64,000 nucleotides of DNA from Spirosoma sordidisoli (lineage in GTDB: Bacteria; Bacteroidota; Bacteroidia; Cytophagales; Spirosomataceae). Of the stretch, positions 26,361 to 36,002 are shown piece after piece. Each line of letters opens with the position of its first letter. Within the stretch, counting starts at the first letter, position 1. The notes below the pieces were generated by a model. The model made no database searches, had not been told where the DNA came from, and worked only from the letters and a program-made list of their open reading frames with translations. A program made the translations under genes and the position numbers. The DNA lies in the NCBI RefSeq assembly GCF_004138325.1, contig NZ_SBLB01000003.1, positions 248,001-312,000 of the forward strand. The letters are read 5' to 3'.

Positions 26361-26437
26361 TTTTATTCTAAAGGCTTTTCCCGGCATCACCCCTGTAATC
26401 GTCCAGACCTTTGCGGACAGATTATCTGTTTTTGGTG

Positions 26438-27697
26438 ATGCGGTTTTTCTTAGTTCTTTTTTTGGGGTTATTGCCGGGTCTGTTGACCCGGGCCCGGGCT
26501 CAGGATTCGCTGGTGTTGTCCCGGCGGCAGGCGGACAGTCTGTTTCTGGCCAACAACCTCTTACTGCTGGCCGAACGCTTTCGGGTCGATGCCAGCCAGG
26601 CACAGCTGATTCAGGCCCGCCTGTACGATAACCCGACCGTCGGGTTTGAAATCAGTACCTACAATCCGGATCGGAGGAAGGTGCTCGACGTTGGTTCGCA
26701 GGGGCAGACGATTGTTACCATCGAACAGCTGCTCTACACGGCGGGGAAGCGTAACAAACGGATTGCCCTGGCTACCGAGGCCACCCGGCTTACCGAGCTG
26801 GAACTGCTTGATCTGCTGCGCGGCCTCCGCTACGAACTGCGCAGCCGGTTCTACGGGCTCTACTTTGCGCGCCAGACGCTGGCCCGGTTTACGCAGCAGC
26901 TCGCGACCCTGCAGTCGACCGTTGACGGCTACGAGCGGGAATATACCCGCAATAATGTATCGCTGCGGGAGGTGCTCCGGCTGAAAGCGCTCTTGTTCCA
27001 GCTCAGCAACGACCGGACCGAGATTCAGTTGCAGCTGGCCGATGACCAGCGGGTGCTCCAGACGCTGCTGTCGGTTGAGCTACCCATCCGGCCGCTGGTT
27101 TCTGACGAAGGCCTCCCAACGTACCGGCTGCCCACGGTGCCTGATGATTCGCTGCGGCAACTGGCGCTGCAACACCGGCCCGACCTGCGGGTGGCCAACT
27201 CCCTGACCCGACAGGCTGAACTTAACCTCAATCTGCAACGGGCACTGGCCCGGCCCGATATACGGGTGGGCGGCACCTACGACCAGGCGGGAAGTTACGT
27301 TCCCCATTACGTCGGCCTGGGTCTATCGGTCGACCTCCCCGTCTTCAACCGAAACCAGGGCGCTATTGCCGCGGCCCGCTCCCAGATCGGGTACCAGCAG
27401 GGGCTGGAACGGCAGCGGGTAATCCAGATCGGCAATGAGGTGATGGCCTCCCTGCAGAAGGTGCGCGCGGTAGAACAGCAACTGCAGTCGGTTACCGGCC
27501 GGTTCACGAATCAGTTCGACGAACTGAATAAAGGAGTTCTGCTCAGCTTCCAGAAAGGCAATATCTCCCTGATCGAATTTGTCGACCTTATTGAAACCTA
27601 TAACGAAAGCCTGCGGGAGCTGAATCGGCTGAAAGCTGACCGGGTCAGCACGTACGAAGAACTGAATTACCTCCTGGGTCTTGATTTATTTAACTGA
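26438..27697 (+). CDS. TolC/CzcC-type outer-membrane efflux protein
   Basis: The protein has 419 residues with a signal peptide ending near TRARAQ (about residue 22). Two outer-membrane-efflux repeats follow, rich in long helices (LAKNNVS-type periplasmic coiled coils, e.g. SLREVLRLKALLFQLSNDRT and VMASLQKVRAVEQQLQSVTG). The ATG at 26438 is used because the signal peptide starts there. It provides the outer-membrane duct of the tripartite pump. The stop at 27695-27697 is one base before the ATG of the adaptor gene, implying coupled translation. Confidence 0.9.
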   Translation: MRFFLVLFLGLLPGLLTRARAQDSLVLSRRQADSLFLANNLLLLAERFRVDASQAQLIQARLYDNPTVGFEISTYNPDRRKVLDVGSQGQTIVTIEQLLYTAGKRNKRIALATEATRLTELELLDLLRGLRYELRSRFYGLYFARQTLARFTQQLATLQSTVDGYEREYTRNNVSLREVLRLKALLFQLSNDRTEIQLQLADDQRVLQTLLSVELPIRPLVSDEGLPTYRLPTVPDDSLRQLALQHRPDLRVANSLTRQAELNLNLQRALARPDIRVGGTYDQAGSYVPHYVGLGLSVDLPVFNRNQGAIAAARSQIGYQQGLERQRVIQIGNEVMASLQKVRAVEQQLQSVTGRFTNQFDELNKGVLLSFQKGNISLIEFVDLIETYNESLRELNRLKADRVSTYEELNYLLGLDLFN

Positions 27698-27698
27698 T

Positions 27699-28784
27699 AT
27701 GAACTACCTGACACAAACGGGCTGGCTCATGGCGCTGCTGACATCGACACTGGCCTGCCAGCCGGCATCCCCGCCCGAAGAGGCAAACGCGTTTATGCTC
27801 TCCGATACCATGCTCAGCCGCATTGCGCTCGATTCGGTGCGGATACAACCGGTTCGGTCGGAGTTGACGCTGGTCGGAAAGGTCGTCTCCGACGAAAACC
27901 GGGTTATCAAGGTGTACCCACTGGTGGGTGGTAACGTAGAGGACGTCAAGGTCGAGCTGGGCGACTATGTCCGGAAAGGGCAGACGCTGGCCGTGATCCG
28001 CTCCGGTGAGGTGGCCGACCTGGAACGGCAGTCGCTGCAGGCGCAGTCGGATCTGCTGCTGGCCGAGAAGAACCTGCTGGTGGCGCAGGATCTGCTGGAG
28101 AGCAAGCTGGCCGCGCAGCCCCAGGTGACGGCGGCCCAGAAAGAGGTCGATAAAGCCAAAGCCGAAGTGAATCGGCTGCGGGAGGTCTTCCGGATCTACG
28201 GGCTGGGCAACACATCGACCTATCTGGTTAAAGCGCCGATCGACGGCTACGTCATTGAAAAAAACGTCAACCGCGACATGCAGCTCCGCTCCGATAAGGC
28301 CGATAATCTGTTCACCATCGGGCAGATCAGCGACGTATGGGTACTGGCCAATGTCAACGAATCGGATATCTCCAGAATCCGGACGGGGATGACGGCCGAC
28401 GTGCAGACCCTGAGTTACCCCGATGATCGCTTCAGTGGCCAGGTCGATAAAATCTATTCCGTGCTCGACCCCGGCACCAAAGCCCTGACCGTCCGGATCC
28501 GGCTGCCAAATCCCGCCCTGAAGCTGAAACCCGAAATGCACGCTACGGTTACCCTCCGCTACGACGACGGTATGCAGATGCCAGCGATCCCGGCCGGCTC
28601 GGTCATCTTCGACCGCTCGAAACACTACGTGATGGTGTTTCGGAGTCGCACCGATCTGGAAACCCGCGAGGTTGATGTCTACAAGTCGCTGGGTAAACTA
28701 GCTTATATCCGCACGGGACTGAAACCGGGCGAACGCATCATTTCAAAGGATCAATTGCTGGTATACGATGCCCTCAACGACTAA
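27699..28784 (+). CDS. CzcB-type periplasmic adaptor (membrane fusion protein), lipoprotein
   Basis: The 361-residue protein has a lipobox in LLTSTLAC, so it is anchored by a lipid at about Cys20. The adaptor fold is visible as barrel-sandwich halves VYPLVGGNVEDVKVELGDYV and YLVKAPIDGYVIEKNVNRD flanking a helical hairpin (residues about 110-165), then a beta-barrel (FTIGQISDVWVLANVNESDI). It bridges the RND pump and the outer-membrane duct. It lies between the czcC-like and czcA-like genes, separated from the latter by three bases. Confidence 0.92.
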   Translation: MNYLTQTGWLMALLTSTLACQPASPPEEANAFMLSDTMLSRIALDSVRIQPVRSELTLVGKVVSDENRVIKVYPLVGGNVEDVKVELGDYVRKGQTLAVIRSGEVADLERQSLQAQSDLLLAEKNLLVAQDLLESKLAAQPQVTAAQKEVDKAKAEVNRLREVFRIYGLGNTSTYLVKAPIDGYVIEKNVNRDMQLRSDKADNLFTIGQISDVWVLANVNESDISRIRTGMTADVQTLSYPDDRFSGQVDKIYSVLDPGTKALTVRIRLPNPALKLKPEMHATVTLRYDDGMQMPAIPAGSVIFDRSKHYVMVFRSRTDLETREVDVYKSLGKLAYIRTGLKPGERIISKDQLLVYDALND

Positions 28785-28787
28785 TCT

Positions 28788-31700
28788 ATGAATCGTTTCA
28801 TTCGATCTATTGTCGGTTTCTCGCTGAAGAACCGCTTTTTTGTCTTTTTCATGACGGCGGTGCTGGTTATAGCGGGGGTTGTCAGTTACCTGAAAACCCC
28901 GCTGGAAGCGTTTCCGGACGTAACTAACACCCAGATCATCGTGGTAACGGAATGGAACGGACGCTCGGCCGAGGAGGTCGAGCGGTTCGTGACGGTTCCG
29001 ATCGAGGTGGCTATGAACTCGGTACAGCGGAAAACCAATGTGCGCTCGACCACCATGTTCGGGTTGTCGGTCATGAAAATCATCTTCGAGGATGATGTCG
29101 ATGACTTTTTGGCCCGGCAGCAAGTGAATAACCTCTTGCGGAATGTGTCGCTGCCCGATGGGGTCGAGCCAGACGTACAGCCGCCCTACGGACCGACGGG
29201 GGAGATATTCCGTTACACCCTCGAAAGCCCCCACCGCGACAGCCGCGAATTACTGACCCTACAGAACTGGGTCGTTGACCGGCAACTGCGCAGCGTGCCG
29301 GGGGTAGCCGATATTGTGGCGTTTGGCGGTCGGGAGAAGATGTACGAACTGCGCGTCAATCCTACCCAGCTGGCCAAGTACGACATCACCCCGCTCGACG
29401 TTTACCAGGCCGTTACCCGCAGCAACATCAACGTGGGGGGAGATGTCATCGAGCGAAACGGGCAGGCCTATGTGGTGCGGGGCATCGGGCTGCTGACATC
29501 GATTCAGGACATCGAAAACATTCTGATCGAAGAAGTAGGGGGCAACCCGGTGCTGGTCAGGAACGTGGCCGACGTAGCCGAATCGCAGCTGCCCCGCGTG
29601 GGTCAGGTCGGGCTGAATACCAACGACGACGTGGTCGAAGGAATCATTGTCATGCGCAAAGGGGAGAACCCCAGCGAGGTACTGACGCGGGTCAAAGATA
29701 AAATCGAAGAACTGAACACCCAGGTCCTGCCGGCCGACGTGAAGCTGGTCACGTTTTACGACCGCGACAACCTGATCGCGTTCTGTACGGAAACGGTGCT
29801 GCACAACCTCACAGAAGGTATTGTACTGGTAACGGTCATTGTCTTCCTGTTCATGGCCGACTGGCGCACCACCCTGATCGTGTCGATCATCATTCCGCTG
29901 GCGCTGCTGTTTGCTTTTCTGTGTTTGAAATTACGGGGCATGTCGGCCAACCTGTTGTCGATGGGTGCCGTCGACTTCGGGATTATCGTCGACGGGGCGG
30001 TGGTGATGGTGGAGGGTATCTTCGTGTCCCTCGATCACCTGGCCCATCGGGTGGGCATGGCCCGCTTCAACCGCATGGCCAAGCTGGGACTGATCCGGAA
30101 AACGGGGGGCGAACTGGGCAAGTCCGTATTTTTTTCCAAGCTGATCATCATCACCGCCTTGCTGCCCATTTTTTCGTTCGAAAAGGTGGAAGGTAAAATG
30201 TTTTCGCCCCTGGCCTGGACCCTGGGGTTTGCCCTGCTGGGCGCGTTGCTGTTTACGCTGACACTGGTGCCGGTGCTGTGTTCGATGTTGCTGAAGAAAA
30301 ACGTTCGGGAGCGTAAAAACCCGCTCGTCAGCTTCTTCGACCGGATCGTGATGGCGGGTTTTGGCTGGTGTTTTCGAAATCGTCGGCTGAGTCTGGTGGG
30401 TGCGTTGTGCTTCATGATGGCTACTTTCTTTTCGGCTTCGTTGCTGGGTACCGAGTTTCTGCCCCAGCTGAACGAGGGCGCGCTCTGGGTCACGGCCGAG
30501 CTACCCATGAGTATGTCGCTGCCCGAAAGCGTCGATATGGCCAAAACCATTCGAAAAGACCTGGGTGCCTTCCCGGAGGTGAAGCAGGTACTCTCGCAGG
30601 TGGGCCGTTCCAACGACGGTACGGACCCGAACGGGTTCTACTTCTGCCAGTTTCAGGTCGACCTGAAGCCGAAAGCGGACTGGCCCAAACGCCACGACGG
30701 GCGTGCGCTTACCGACGAGCAACTCACCGACGAGATGGATAGCCGGCTGAAAAACTATGCCGGGGTACTGTACAACTACTCACAGCCGATCATCGACAAC
30801 GTGGCGGAGGCCGTGGCGGGGTACAAAGCCAGCAACGGGATCAAGATTTTTGGACCGGACGTGTACGAGCTGGAAAAATACGCCAATCAGGCGGTCGAAG
30901 CGGTCAGAGGGGTAGAGGGAATTAAGGACCTGGGAATCATTCGAAACGTGGGTCAGCCGGAGCTGAGCGTTATGCTGCATGATCATAAAATGGCGCTGCT
31001 GGGGGTGTCTACAGCCGACGCGCAGGCAGTTATCGAAATGGCCATCGGCGGAAAAACGGCGTCTGAGCTTTACGAAGGCGAACGTAAGTTCGAAATCCGG
31101 GTGCGGTACCAGCCCGAATTCCGAAAAAACGAGGATGATATCATGCGGCTGATGGTGCCGACGATGAGCGGTGGCAAGATTCCCCTCAAAGAGATTGCCA
31201 CCATCCGGCAGATAACCGGTCCGGCCTTCATCTACCGGGATCTGAACAAACGCTTTATCGGGGTTAAGTTTTCGGTACGCGGCCGTGACCTGGGAAGCAC
31301 CATTGCCGAAGCCCAGCGCCGGCTGAACGAGACCCTTCGTCCCGCCAAAGGGTATTCGGTTGCCTGGGTGGGCGAATTCGAGAACCAGGTGCGGGCCACC
31401 GACCGGCTGGGGCAGGTCGTGCCGATCTGTCTGGTCGCCATCTTCGTTATCCTGTTCATGCTGTTCGGCAATGCCAAAGACGCCGGGCTGGTGCTGGTCA
31501 ATGTGCCGTTTGCGCTGATTGGCGGGATTTTGGCGCTGCATGTGACGGGTATGAATTTCGGGATCTCGGCGGGGGTCGGCTTTATCGCCCTGTTTGGCAT
31601 CTGTATCCAGAACGGGGTGATACTGGTCAGCGTGTTTACCAACAACCGACGCAACCGGATGCCGCTCGACCAGGCCATACGCGAGGGGGTTGCCTCGCGG

Positions 31701-31931
31701 GTGCGGCCCGTTATCATGACCGCCCTCATGGCGGCTATTGGCCTGTTGCCGGCCGCCGTATCGACGGGGATCGGTTCGGAGACCCAGAAACCGCTTGCCA
31801 TTGTGGTGATTGGTGGATTGATTACCGCAACGATCCTGACGCTGCTGGTCTTTCCGATTATTTACCGGCTGTTCAACCATCGGCAGCCAACCCGCCACCG
31901 CCAGACCGACGAACCGCTGGCTGTTGCCTAG
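28788..31931 (+). CDS. CzcA-type heavy-metal RND efflux pump
   Basis: This 1047-residue inner-membrane proton antiporter has 12 membrane helices and two large periplasmic loops. The helix-4 motif D396FGIIVDGAVVMVE409 is the signature of the Co/Zn/Cd-type (HME1-like) subgroup rather than the Cu/Ag CusA type; the usual final Asn after Glu is Gly here. It starts MNRFIRSIVGFSLKNRFFVF, typical of the family. With the adaptor and duct it exports metal ions from periplasm or cytoplasm. Metal specificity is read from the motif only. Confidence 0.95.
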   Translation: MNRFIRSIVGFSLKNRFFVFFMTAVLVIAGVVSYLKTPLEAFPDVTNTQIIVVTEWNGRSAEEVERFVTVPIEVAMNSVQRKTNVRSTTMFGLSVMKIIFEDDVDDFLARQQVNNLLRNVSLPDGVEPDVQPPYGPTGEIFRYTLESPHRDSRELLTLQNWVVDRQLRSVPGVADIVAFGGREKMYELRVNPTQLAKYDITPLDVYQAVTRSNINVGGDVIERNGQAYVVRGIGLLTSIQDIENILIEEVGGNPVLVRNVADVAESQLPRVGQVGLNTNDDVVEGIIVMRKGENPSEVLTRVKDKIEELNTQVLPADVKLVTFYDRDNLIAFCTETVLHNLTEGIVLVTVIVFLFMADWRTTLIVSIIIPLALLFAFLCLKLRGMSANLLSMGAVDFGIIVDGAVVMVEGIFVSLDHLAHRVGMARFNRMAKLGLIRKTGGELGKSVFFSKLIIITALLPIFSFEKVEGKMFSPLAWTLGFALLGALLFTLTLVPVLCSMLLKKNVRERKNPLVSFFDRIVMAGFGWCFRNRRLSLVGALCFMMATFFSASLLGTEFLPQLNEGALWVTAELPMSMSLPESVDMAKTIRKDLGAFPEVKQVLSQVGRSNDGTDPNGFYFCQFQVDLKPKADWPKRHDGRALTDEQLTDEMDSRLKNYAGVLYNYSQPIIDNVAEAVAGYKASNGIKIFGPDVYELEKYANQAVEAVRGVEGIKDLGIIRNVGQPELSVMLHDHKMALLGVSTADAQAVIEMAIGGKTASELYEGERKFEIRVRYQPEFRKNEDDIMRLMVPTMSGGKIPLKEIATIRQITGPAFIYRDLNKRFIGVKFSVRGRDLGSTIAEAQRRLNETLRPAKGYSVAWVGEFENQVRATDRLGQVVPICLVAIFVILFMLFGNAKDAGLVLVNVPFALIGGILALHVTGMNFGISAGVGFIALFGICIQNGVILVSVFTNNRRNRMPLDQAIREGVASRVRPVIMTALMAAIGLLPAAVSTGIGSETQKPLAIVVIGGLITATILTLLVFPIIYRLFNHRQPTRHRQTDEPLAVA

Positions 31932-32036
31932 CGACCACGGAACGGACGCGATCGGGACAGGGAATAAATTAGACTGGTTTGGCGCTTAACCAGGTTGTAA
32001 CTTGAGCCATTTGATCGGCTTATTTGTTACTAAGGC

Positions 32037-32663
32037 ATGACCCGTACTGAACTCGACGAACTGATTGGTCAGGGCGAAAGCGTTCGACTTGAATTTAAAC
32101 GCAGCCTATCCTCAGCGCACCGCATAGCCCGCACGCTGACGGCCTTTGCCAATACGGCCGGAGGTACCCTGCTGATCGGGGTAACCGACGATGGCCGTAT
32201 TGTAGGGGTGCCGTCGGAGTTGCGGGAGATGCGAAAGATCGAAGAGGCTACCGACCAGTTTGTTGAACCTCCGCTGGAAATCAGTTACGAAGCCCTGGCC
32301 CCCGATGGTCGGCGGGTGCTGGTAATCCATGTGGCGGAGAGCACGGAAAAGCCACATTTCGCGGTGGATGAAGCCGGTAAGCGAACCATCTACGTCCGGG
32401 CCAAGGATAAATCGATGCCAACTAGTCGGCTTATCATAACCCCCGGCGGCACGGGTTCGCCCAATGTACAGACGCCCACCGTTCGGGCGCTGATTCAGTA
32501 CCTGCGTCGGAATGAGGACATTACGGCCGATAAATACGCCAGGCTGATCAACGTGTCGGAATACCGGGCGGGCAAGCAGCTGCGCCAACTGGCCGAACAG
32601 GGGCTGTTGCTGTTGCTCAACAAGCAGCGACCCGTTCGGTACGCGCTGAAACTGGCCGAGTAG
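32037..32663 (+). CDS. AlbA_2 (Schlafen-type) putative DNA-binding domain protein
   Basis: The 208-residue protein begins with an AlbA_2 domain (about 5-130): ESVRLEFKRSLS, then TLTAFANTAGGTLLIGVTDD and PLEISYEALAPDGRRVLVIH. The C-terminal 60 residues look like a winged helix (TADKYARLINVSEYRAGKQL, then LRQLAEQGLLLLL). Most relatives are longer regulators that also carry an ATP-binding domain; here only the AlbA_2 and helix-turn-helix parts are present. A transcription-regulator role is likely but unproven. It stands alone between the metal pump and hemF. Confidence 0.85.
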   Translation: MTRTELDELIGQGESVRLEFKRSLSSAHRIARTLTAFANTAGGTLLIGVTDDGRIVGVPSELREMRKIEEATDQFVEPPLEISYEALAPDGRRVLVIHVAESTEKPHFAVDEAGKRTIYVRAKDKSMPTSRLIITPGGTGSPNVQTPTVRALIQYLRRNEDITADKYARLINVSEYRAGKQLRQLAEQGLLLLLNKQRPVRYALKLAE

Positions 32664-32716
32664 GCCGGACCTGACGTGCAGGGAAGCTGGCCGGGATTTG
32701 CGAACTTTACGCCGTT

Positions 32717-33643
32717 ATGACAACACAGGCACCCATTACCAAAGAAACGATTACCGCTTTTTTTCAGGATTTACAGGACCGCATCTGCCAGGCGCTGGAA
32801 GAGGCCGACGGCAGTGGCCGGTTTCTGCAGGACAACTGGGAGCGACCCGGTGGAGGAGGAGGTCGCTCGCGCATCCTGACCGACGGAACGATCATTGAGA
32901 AAGGGGGCGTTGGGTTTTCGGCCGTTCATGGCGAAGCCACCGAAGCTACCCTCAGTTCGCTCAGGCTAACCGGGGCCGACGCGCCCGCATCACCCCCCAC
33001 GTTTTACGCGACCGGGGTGTCTATCGTGCTGCACCCCCGCAGCCCCATGGTGCCGATCATTCACATGAACGTTCGGTATTTTGAAATGAGTACGGGCCAC
33101 AACTGGTTCGGGGGCGGTATCGACCTAACCCCGCATTACGTAGTACCTGACGATGCCCGCTGGTTTCACGACGCGCTGCGGCAGGTATGCGACCAGCATG
33201 ATCCGGGCTATCACGCCCGATTCAAGCCCTGGGCCGATGACTATTTCTTTCTCCCGCATCGGCAGGAGACTCGCGGTATTGGCGGCATCTTCTTCGATTA
33301 CCTGAAGCCCGAAAACGATAGCCATAAAGCGGATCTGTTTGCCTTTGTGCAGGCCGTGGGCAATGCCTTCGCGCCGATCTACACCCACTTTATGCGAAAA
33401 AACCAGGGCCTGCCGTACGGAGATCGCGAAAAGCAATGGCAGCAGCTGCGCCGGGGGCGGTACGTCGAGTTCAACCTGGTCTGGGATCGGGGCACCAAAT
33501 TCGGACTCGAAACCAACGGCCGAACTGAATCCATCCTGATGAGCATGCCGCCCCAGGCTAACTGGGTATACGATTTCAAACCCGAGCCCAACAGCCCGGA
33601 AGCTGAAACCCTAAGCTGGCTCCGCAAAGGGGTAACGTGGTGA
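32717..33643 (+). CDS. hemF: oxygen-dependent coproporphyrinogen III oxidase
   Basis: This 308-residue cytoplasmic enzyme decarboxylates coproporphyrinogen III to protoporphyrinogen IX with O2 in heme synthesis. Family blocks include SVILHPRSPMVPIIHMNVRY, WFGGGIDLTPHYV, FKPWADDYFFLPHR, RGIGGIFFDY and GRYVEFNLVWDRGTKFGL. Length is normal. The presence of the O2-dependent form points to an aerobic lifestyle. hemL, an earlier heme-pathway gene, lies at 60.6 kb in the same window. Confidence 0.97.
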   Translation: MTTQAPITKETITAFFQDLQDRICQALEEADGSGRFLQDNWERPGGGGGRSRILTDGTIIEKGGVGFSAVHGEATEATLSSLRLTGADAPASPPTFYATGVSIVLHPRSPMVPIIHMNVRYFEMSTGHNWFGGGIDLTPHYVVPDDARWFHDALRQVCDQHDPGYHARFKPWADDYFFLPHRQETRGIGGIFFDYLKPENDSHKADLFAFVQAVGNAFAPIYTHFMRKNQGLPYGDREKQWQQLRRGRYVEFNLVWDRGTKFGLETNGRTESILMSMPPQANWVYDFKPEPNSPEAETLSWLRKGVTW

Positions 33644-33701
33644 GTGATGAGCGATGCGTGTTATTCATATTACCGATAACTGATCATTCATTGCTCATCA
33701 C
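33640..33701. repeat. inverted repeat of TGATGAG units between convergent hemF and menC
   Basis: Arms 33644-33656 and 33689-33701 pair at 12 of 13 positions around a 32-base loop; further GAGTGATGAG-type units flank them. The unit is the same as in the tandem array at 4331-4379. It lies at the convergent 3' ends and may act as a terminator. Confidence 0.6.
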
Positions 33702-33714
33702 TACTCACTCATCA

Positions 33715-34800
33715 CTAAAACGCGGCTGTCAGGTCCCAGGGGTGGGTGGGGTCGAAATGGAGCTGTCCGTGCTCGATCCGGAGCGGGCTGTCTACGTTGT
33801 TATGGTACAGCTGGCCGGTACCGAGGCCGTGGGGCAGGCCGTTTTTGAACTGCGCTGTGTATTGCGCAATGGCATTGAGGCCGATATTCGATTCCAGGGC
33901 CGAGGTGATCCACCAGCCTACGTTGAGCCGTCCCGCCAGCTCAATCCACTCGTCGCAGTGACGGAGGCCGCCCAGCAAGGTCGGTTTCAGGATAATGTAC
34001 TGGGGCTGAATTTTTTTCAGCAGTCTGAATTTATGCACGTATTCCATCTGCCCGATCAGTTCTTCGTCGAGGGCAATGGGAACGGGCGTGTGGCGGCACA
34101 GCTCGGCCATCTGCTCCGCCTGTCCGGCTCCGATGGGTTGTTCAATGGAATGCAGCTGGTACTGGGCCAGTCGTTCCAGTTTCTGCATGGCCTCTTCGGC
34201 CCGGAAAGCGCCGTTGGCATCCACGCGCAGGCTGATCTGGTCGGGGCTGAACCGGTCCCGGATCATGGCCAGCAGATCACATTCCTGCTCGAAGTCGATA
34301 GCCCCAATCTTCAGTTTGAGGGTTGTAAAGCCGGTTCGCAGTTTGTCTTCGATCTGCTCCTTCATGAACGCCTGGTTCCCCATCCAGATCAGCCCGTTGA
34401 TGGGAATGTCGCGGTGGCCCTGGGTAAATTCAGACTCGAACAGAAGCCGCCGTCCGCCCGCCAGAAAGTCGAGCATGGCCGTTTCAAAGCCAAACAGGAT
34501 GCTGGGAAAGCGGGGGCTGATGACCTGGTTGAGAACGATAGGGACATTCCAGTTGAAAAGCTGCAGGTCAAGGTCGTTGAACTCCTGGCAGTACTGCTGC
34601 AGATGGGCCTCGAAATCAGGCCGGTCATCATAGCTCAAGCCCTTTAGTGGCCCGCATTCCCCGTAACCGACTACCGAGCTGTCTGTATCGTCGAGAAGCC
34701 GGATGAGGTAGGAGGTTTTTTCGGTCAGGCTGCCACGCGACGTACCCGCTTCGAAGCGAAAATGCAACGTATATTTCAGGTAGTCGGCTCTCAAACTCAT
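33715..34800 (-). CDS. menC: o-succinylbenzoate synthase
   Basis: This 361-residue enolase-superfamily enzyme dehydrates SHCHC to o-succinylbenzoate in menaquinone synthesis. Motifs in order: GYGECGPLKGLSYD, the acid-base lysine pair in TLKLKIG, the metal ligands in LRVDANGAF, SIEQPI and IALDEEL, then IILKPTLLGGLR (second catalytic lysine) and SALESNIGLNAIAQ. MenD, which acts just before the SHCHC stage, is encoded at 38-39.8 kb on the same strand. Convergent with hemF. Confidence 0.93.
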   Translation of the reverse strand: MSLRADYLKYTLHFRFEAGTSRGSLTEKTSYLIRLLDDTDSSVVGYGECGPLKGLSYDDRPDFEAHLQQYCQEFNDLDLQLFNWNVPIVLNQVISPRFPSILFGFETAMLDFLAGGRRLLFESEFTQGHRDIPINGLIWMGNQAFMKEQIEDKLRTGFTTLKLKIGAIDFEQECDLLAMIRDRFSPDQISLRVDANGAFRAEEAMQKLERLAQYQLHSIEQPIGAGQAEQMAELCRHTPVPIALDEELIGQMEYVHKFRLLKKIQPQYIILKPTLLGGLRHCDEWIELAGRLNVGWWITSALESNIGLNAIAQYTAQFKNGLPHGLGTGQLYHNNVDSPLRIEHGQLHFDPTHPWDLTAAF

Positions 34801-34844
34801 TGTATCAGGATAGTCAGGGCGGGTGTTATCAGTCCTAAAAGTAC

Positions 34845-34852
34845 TACTTTTG
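34845..34852 (+). promoter_or_regulatory. candidate -7 box (TACTTTTG) upstream of lpxK
   Basis: A full match to the Bacteroidota TAnnTTTG -7 consensus, 35 bases before the lpxK start codon and 45 bases after the divergent menC start. Confidence 0.55.
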
Positions 34853-34886
34853 ACTGCTCCAAAAAGGCAATATTACGAAATTATTA

Positions 34887-35951
34887 GTGAAGCCTACAGC
34901 CATAAATCGGTTACTGCTGCCACTCAGTGGTCTTTACGGTTTAGTGACCGACTTGCGTAATTGGTTATTTAACAACCAGTTAAAGGAAGTCTATAGGGCT
35001 TCTATCCGTACGGTAAGTGTCGGGAATTTGACCGTTGGCGGAACGGGTAAAACCCCAATGGTCGAGTTTTTGATTAAATGGTATCTAAACAAAGGCGGTG
35101 CAGATGCGTATCAGGCGGTTACATTGAGCCGGGGGTATGGCCGCAAAACAAGCGGATTTCGGGTGGCCGGTCCTGACGATACAGCCACTACGCTGGGCGA
35201 CGAACCGCTGCAGGTGTACCGGAAGTTTGGCCGGCAGGTTCGCGTATGCGTGGGTGAACGCCGGGCCGATGCCATCCAGACGATCGAGCGGATCTACCCA
35301 AACACCCGGCTCATTATACTCGACGATGCTTTTCAGCACCGGGCCGTTCAGCCGGATGTGAACCTGCTCCTCACCGATTATGCCCGCCTGTTCGTGGCCG
35401 ATCATCCCTTTCCGGCGGGGCGGTTGCGGGAACGGCGGCAGGGCGCCCGTCGGGCCGATGCGGTCATCGTCACCAAATGTCCGGTGGCTCTGCCAGCCAC
35501 CGAGCAGCACCGCATAGCCGGTCTGATCCGTCAGTATGCGCGGCCAGACGTGCCGGTCTTTTTCGCCGGTCTGGCCTACCAACGGCCTGTTCCCTTCTCC
35601 GGGTCGACGAGCCCGGCGCTGACCGGGCCCGTGGTGCTGGTGTCAGGCCTGGCCAACGCCGACCCGCTGGACGAGTACGTACGAACTGAGTATACCCTGC
35701 TGAGCCACCGCCGGTACGCGGACCACTATGCCTATACGCGGGCTGACCTGGAGCGGGTGATGGCTGAGTTGCCCGCTGGTGCATCGGTGCTGACGACGGA
35801 AAAAGACTGGGTCAAGCTGGATGCGCTACTGACCCCCGCCGAACGGGCCCAGTGGCCCCTATACTATCTGCCCGTCGGTACGCAGCTGCTCGACGGGAGC
35901 GACCGGCAGTTCGATCAGTTTTTAAACGAGCAAATCCTTAAAAATCCATAA
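34887..35951 (+). CDS. lpxK: tetraacyldisaccharide 4'-kinase
   Basis: The 354-residue inner-membrane-associated kinase phosphorylates the 4' position of the lipid A precursor. It has the short N-terminal membrane-associated helix and the P-loop GNLTVGGTGKT (residues 46-56), then LSRGYGRKTSGFRV, LGDEPLQVYRKFG, and LDDAFQHRAVQPDVN, all standard LpxK blocks. The start codon is GTG at 34887; no ATG is available upstream in frame near the homology start. The porin gene at 36003 is on the same strand. Confidence 0.96.
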   Translation: MKPTAINRLLLPLSGLYGLVTDLRNWLFNNQLKEVYRASIRTVSVGNLTVGGTGKTPMVEFLIKWYLNKGGADAYQAVTLSRGYGRKTSGFRVAGPDDTATTLGDEPLQVYRKFGRQVRVCVGERRADAIQTIERIYPNTRLIILDDAFQHRAVQPDVNLLLTDYARLFVADHPFPAGRLRERRQGARRADAVIVTKCPVALPATEQHRIAGLIRQYARPDVPVFFAGLAYQRPVPFSGSTSPALTGPVVLVSGLANADPLDEYVRTEYTLLSHRRYADHYAYTRADLERVMAELPAGASVLTTEKDWVKLDALLTPAERAQWPLYYLPVGTQLLDGSDRQFDQFLNEQILKNP

Positions 35952-36002
35952 CGAATGCCAGCTGACCTGAAGGCTCTGCACTTTTGGCGTATTTTTGAGC
36001 GA

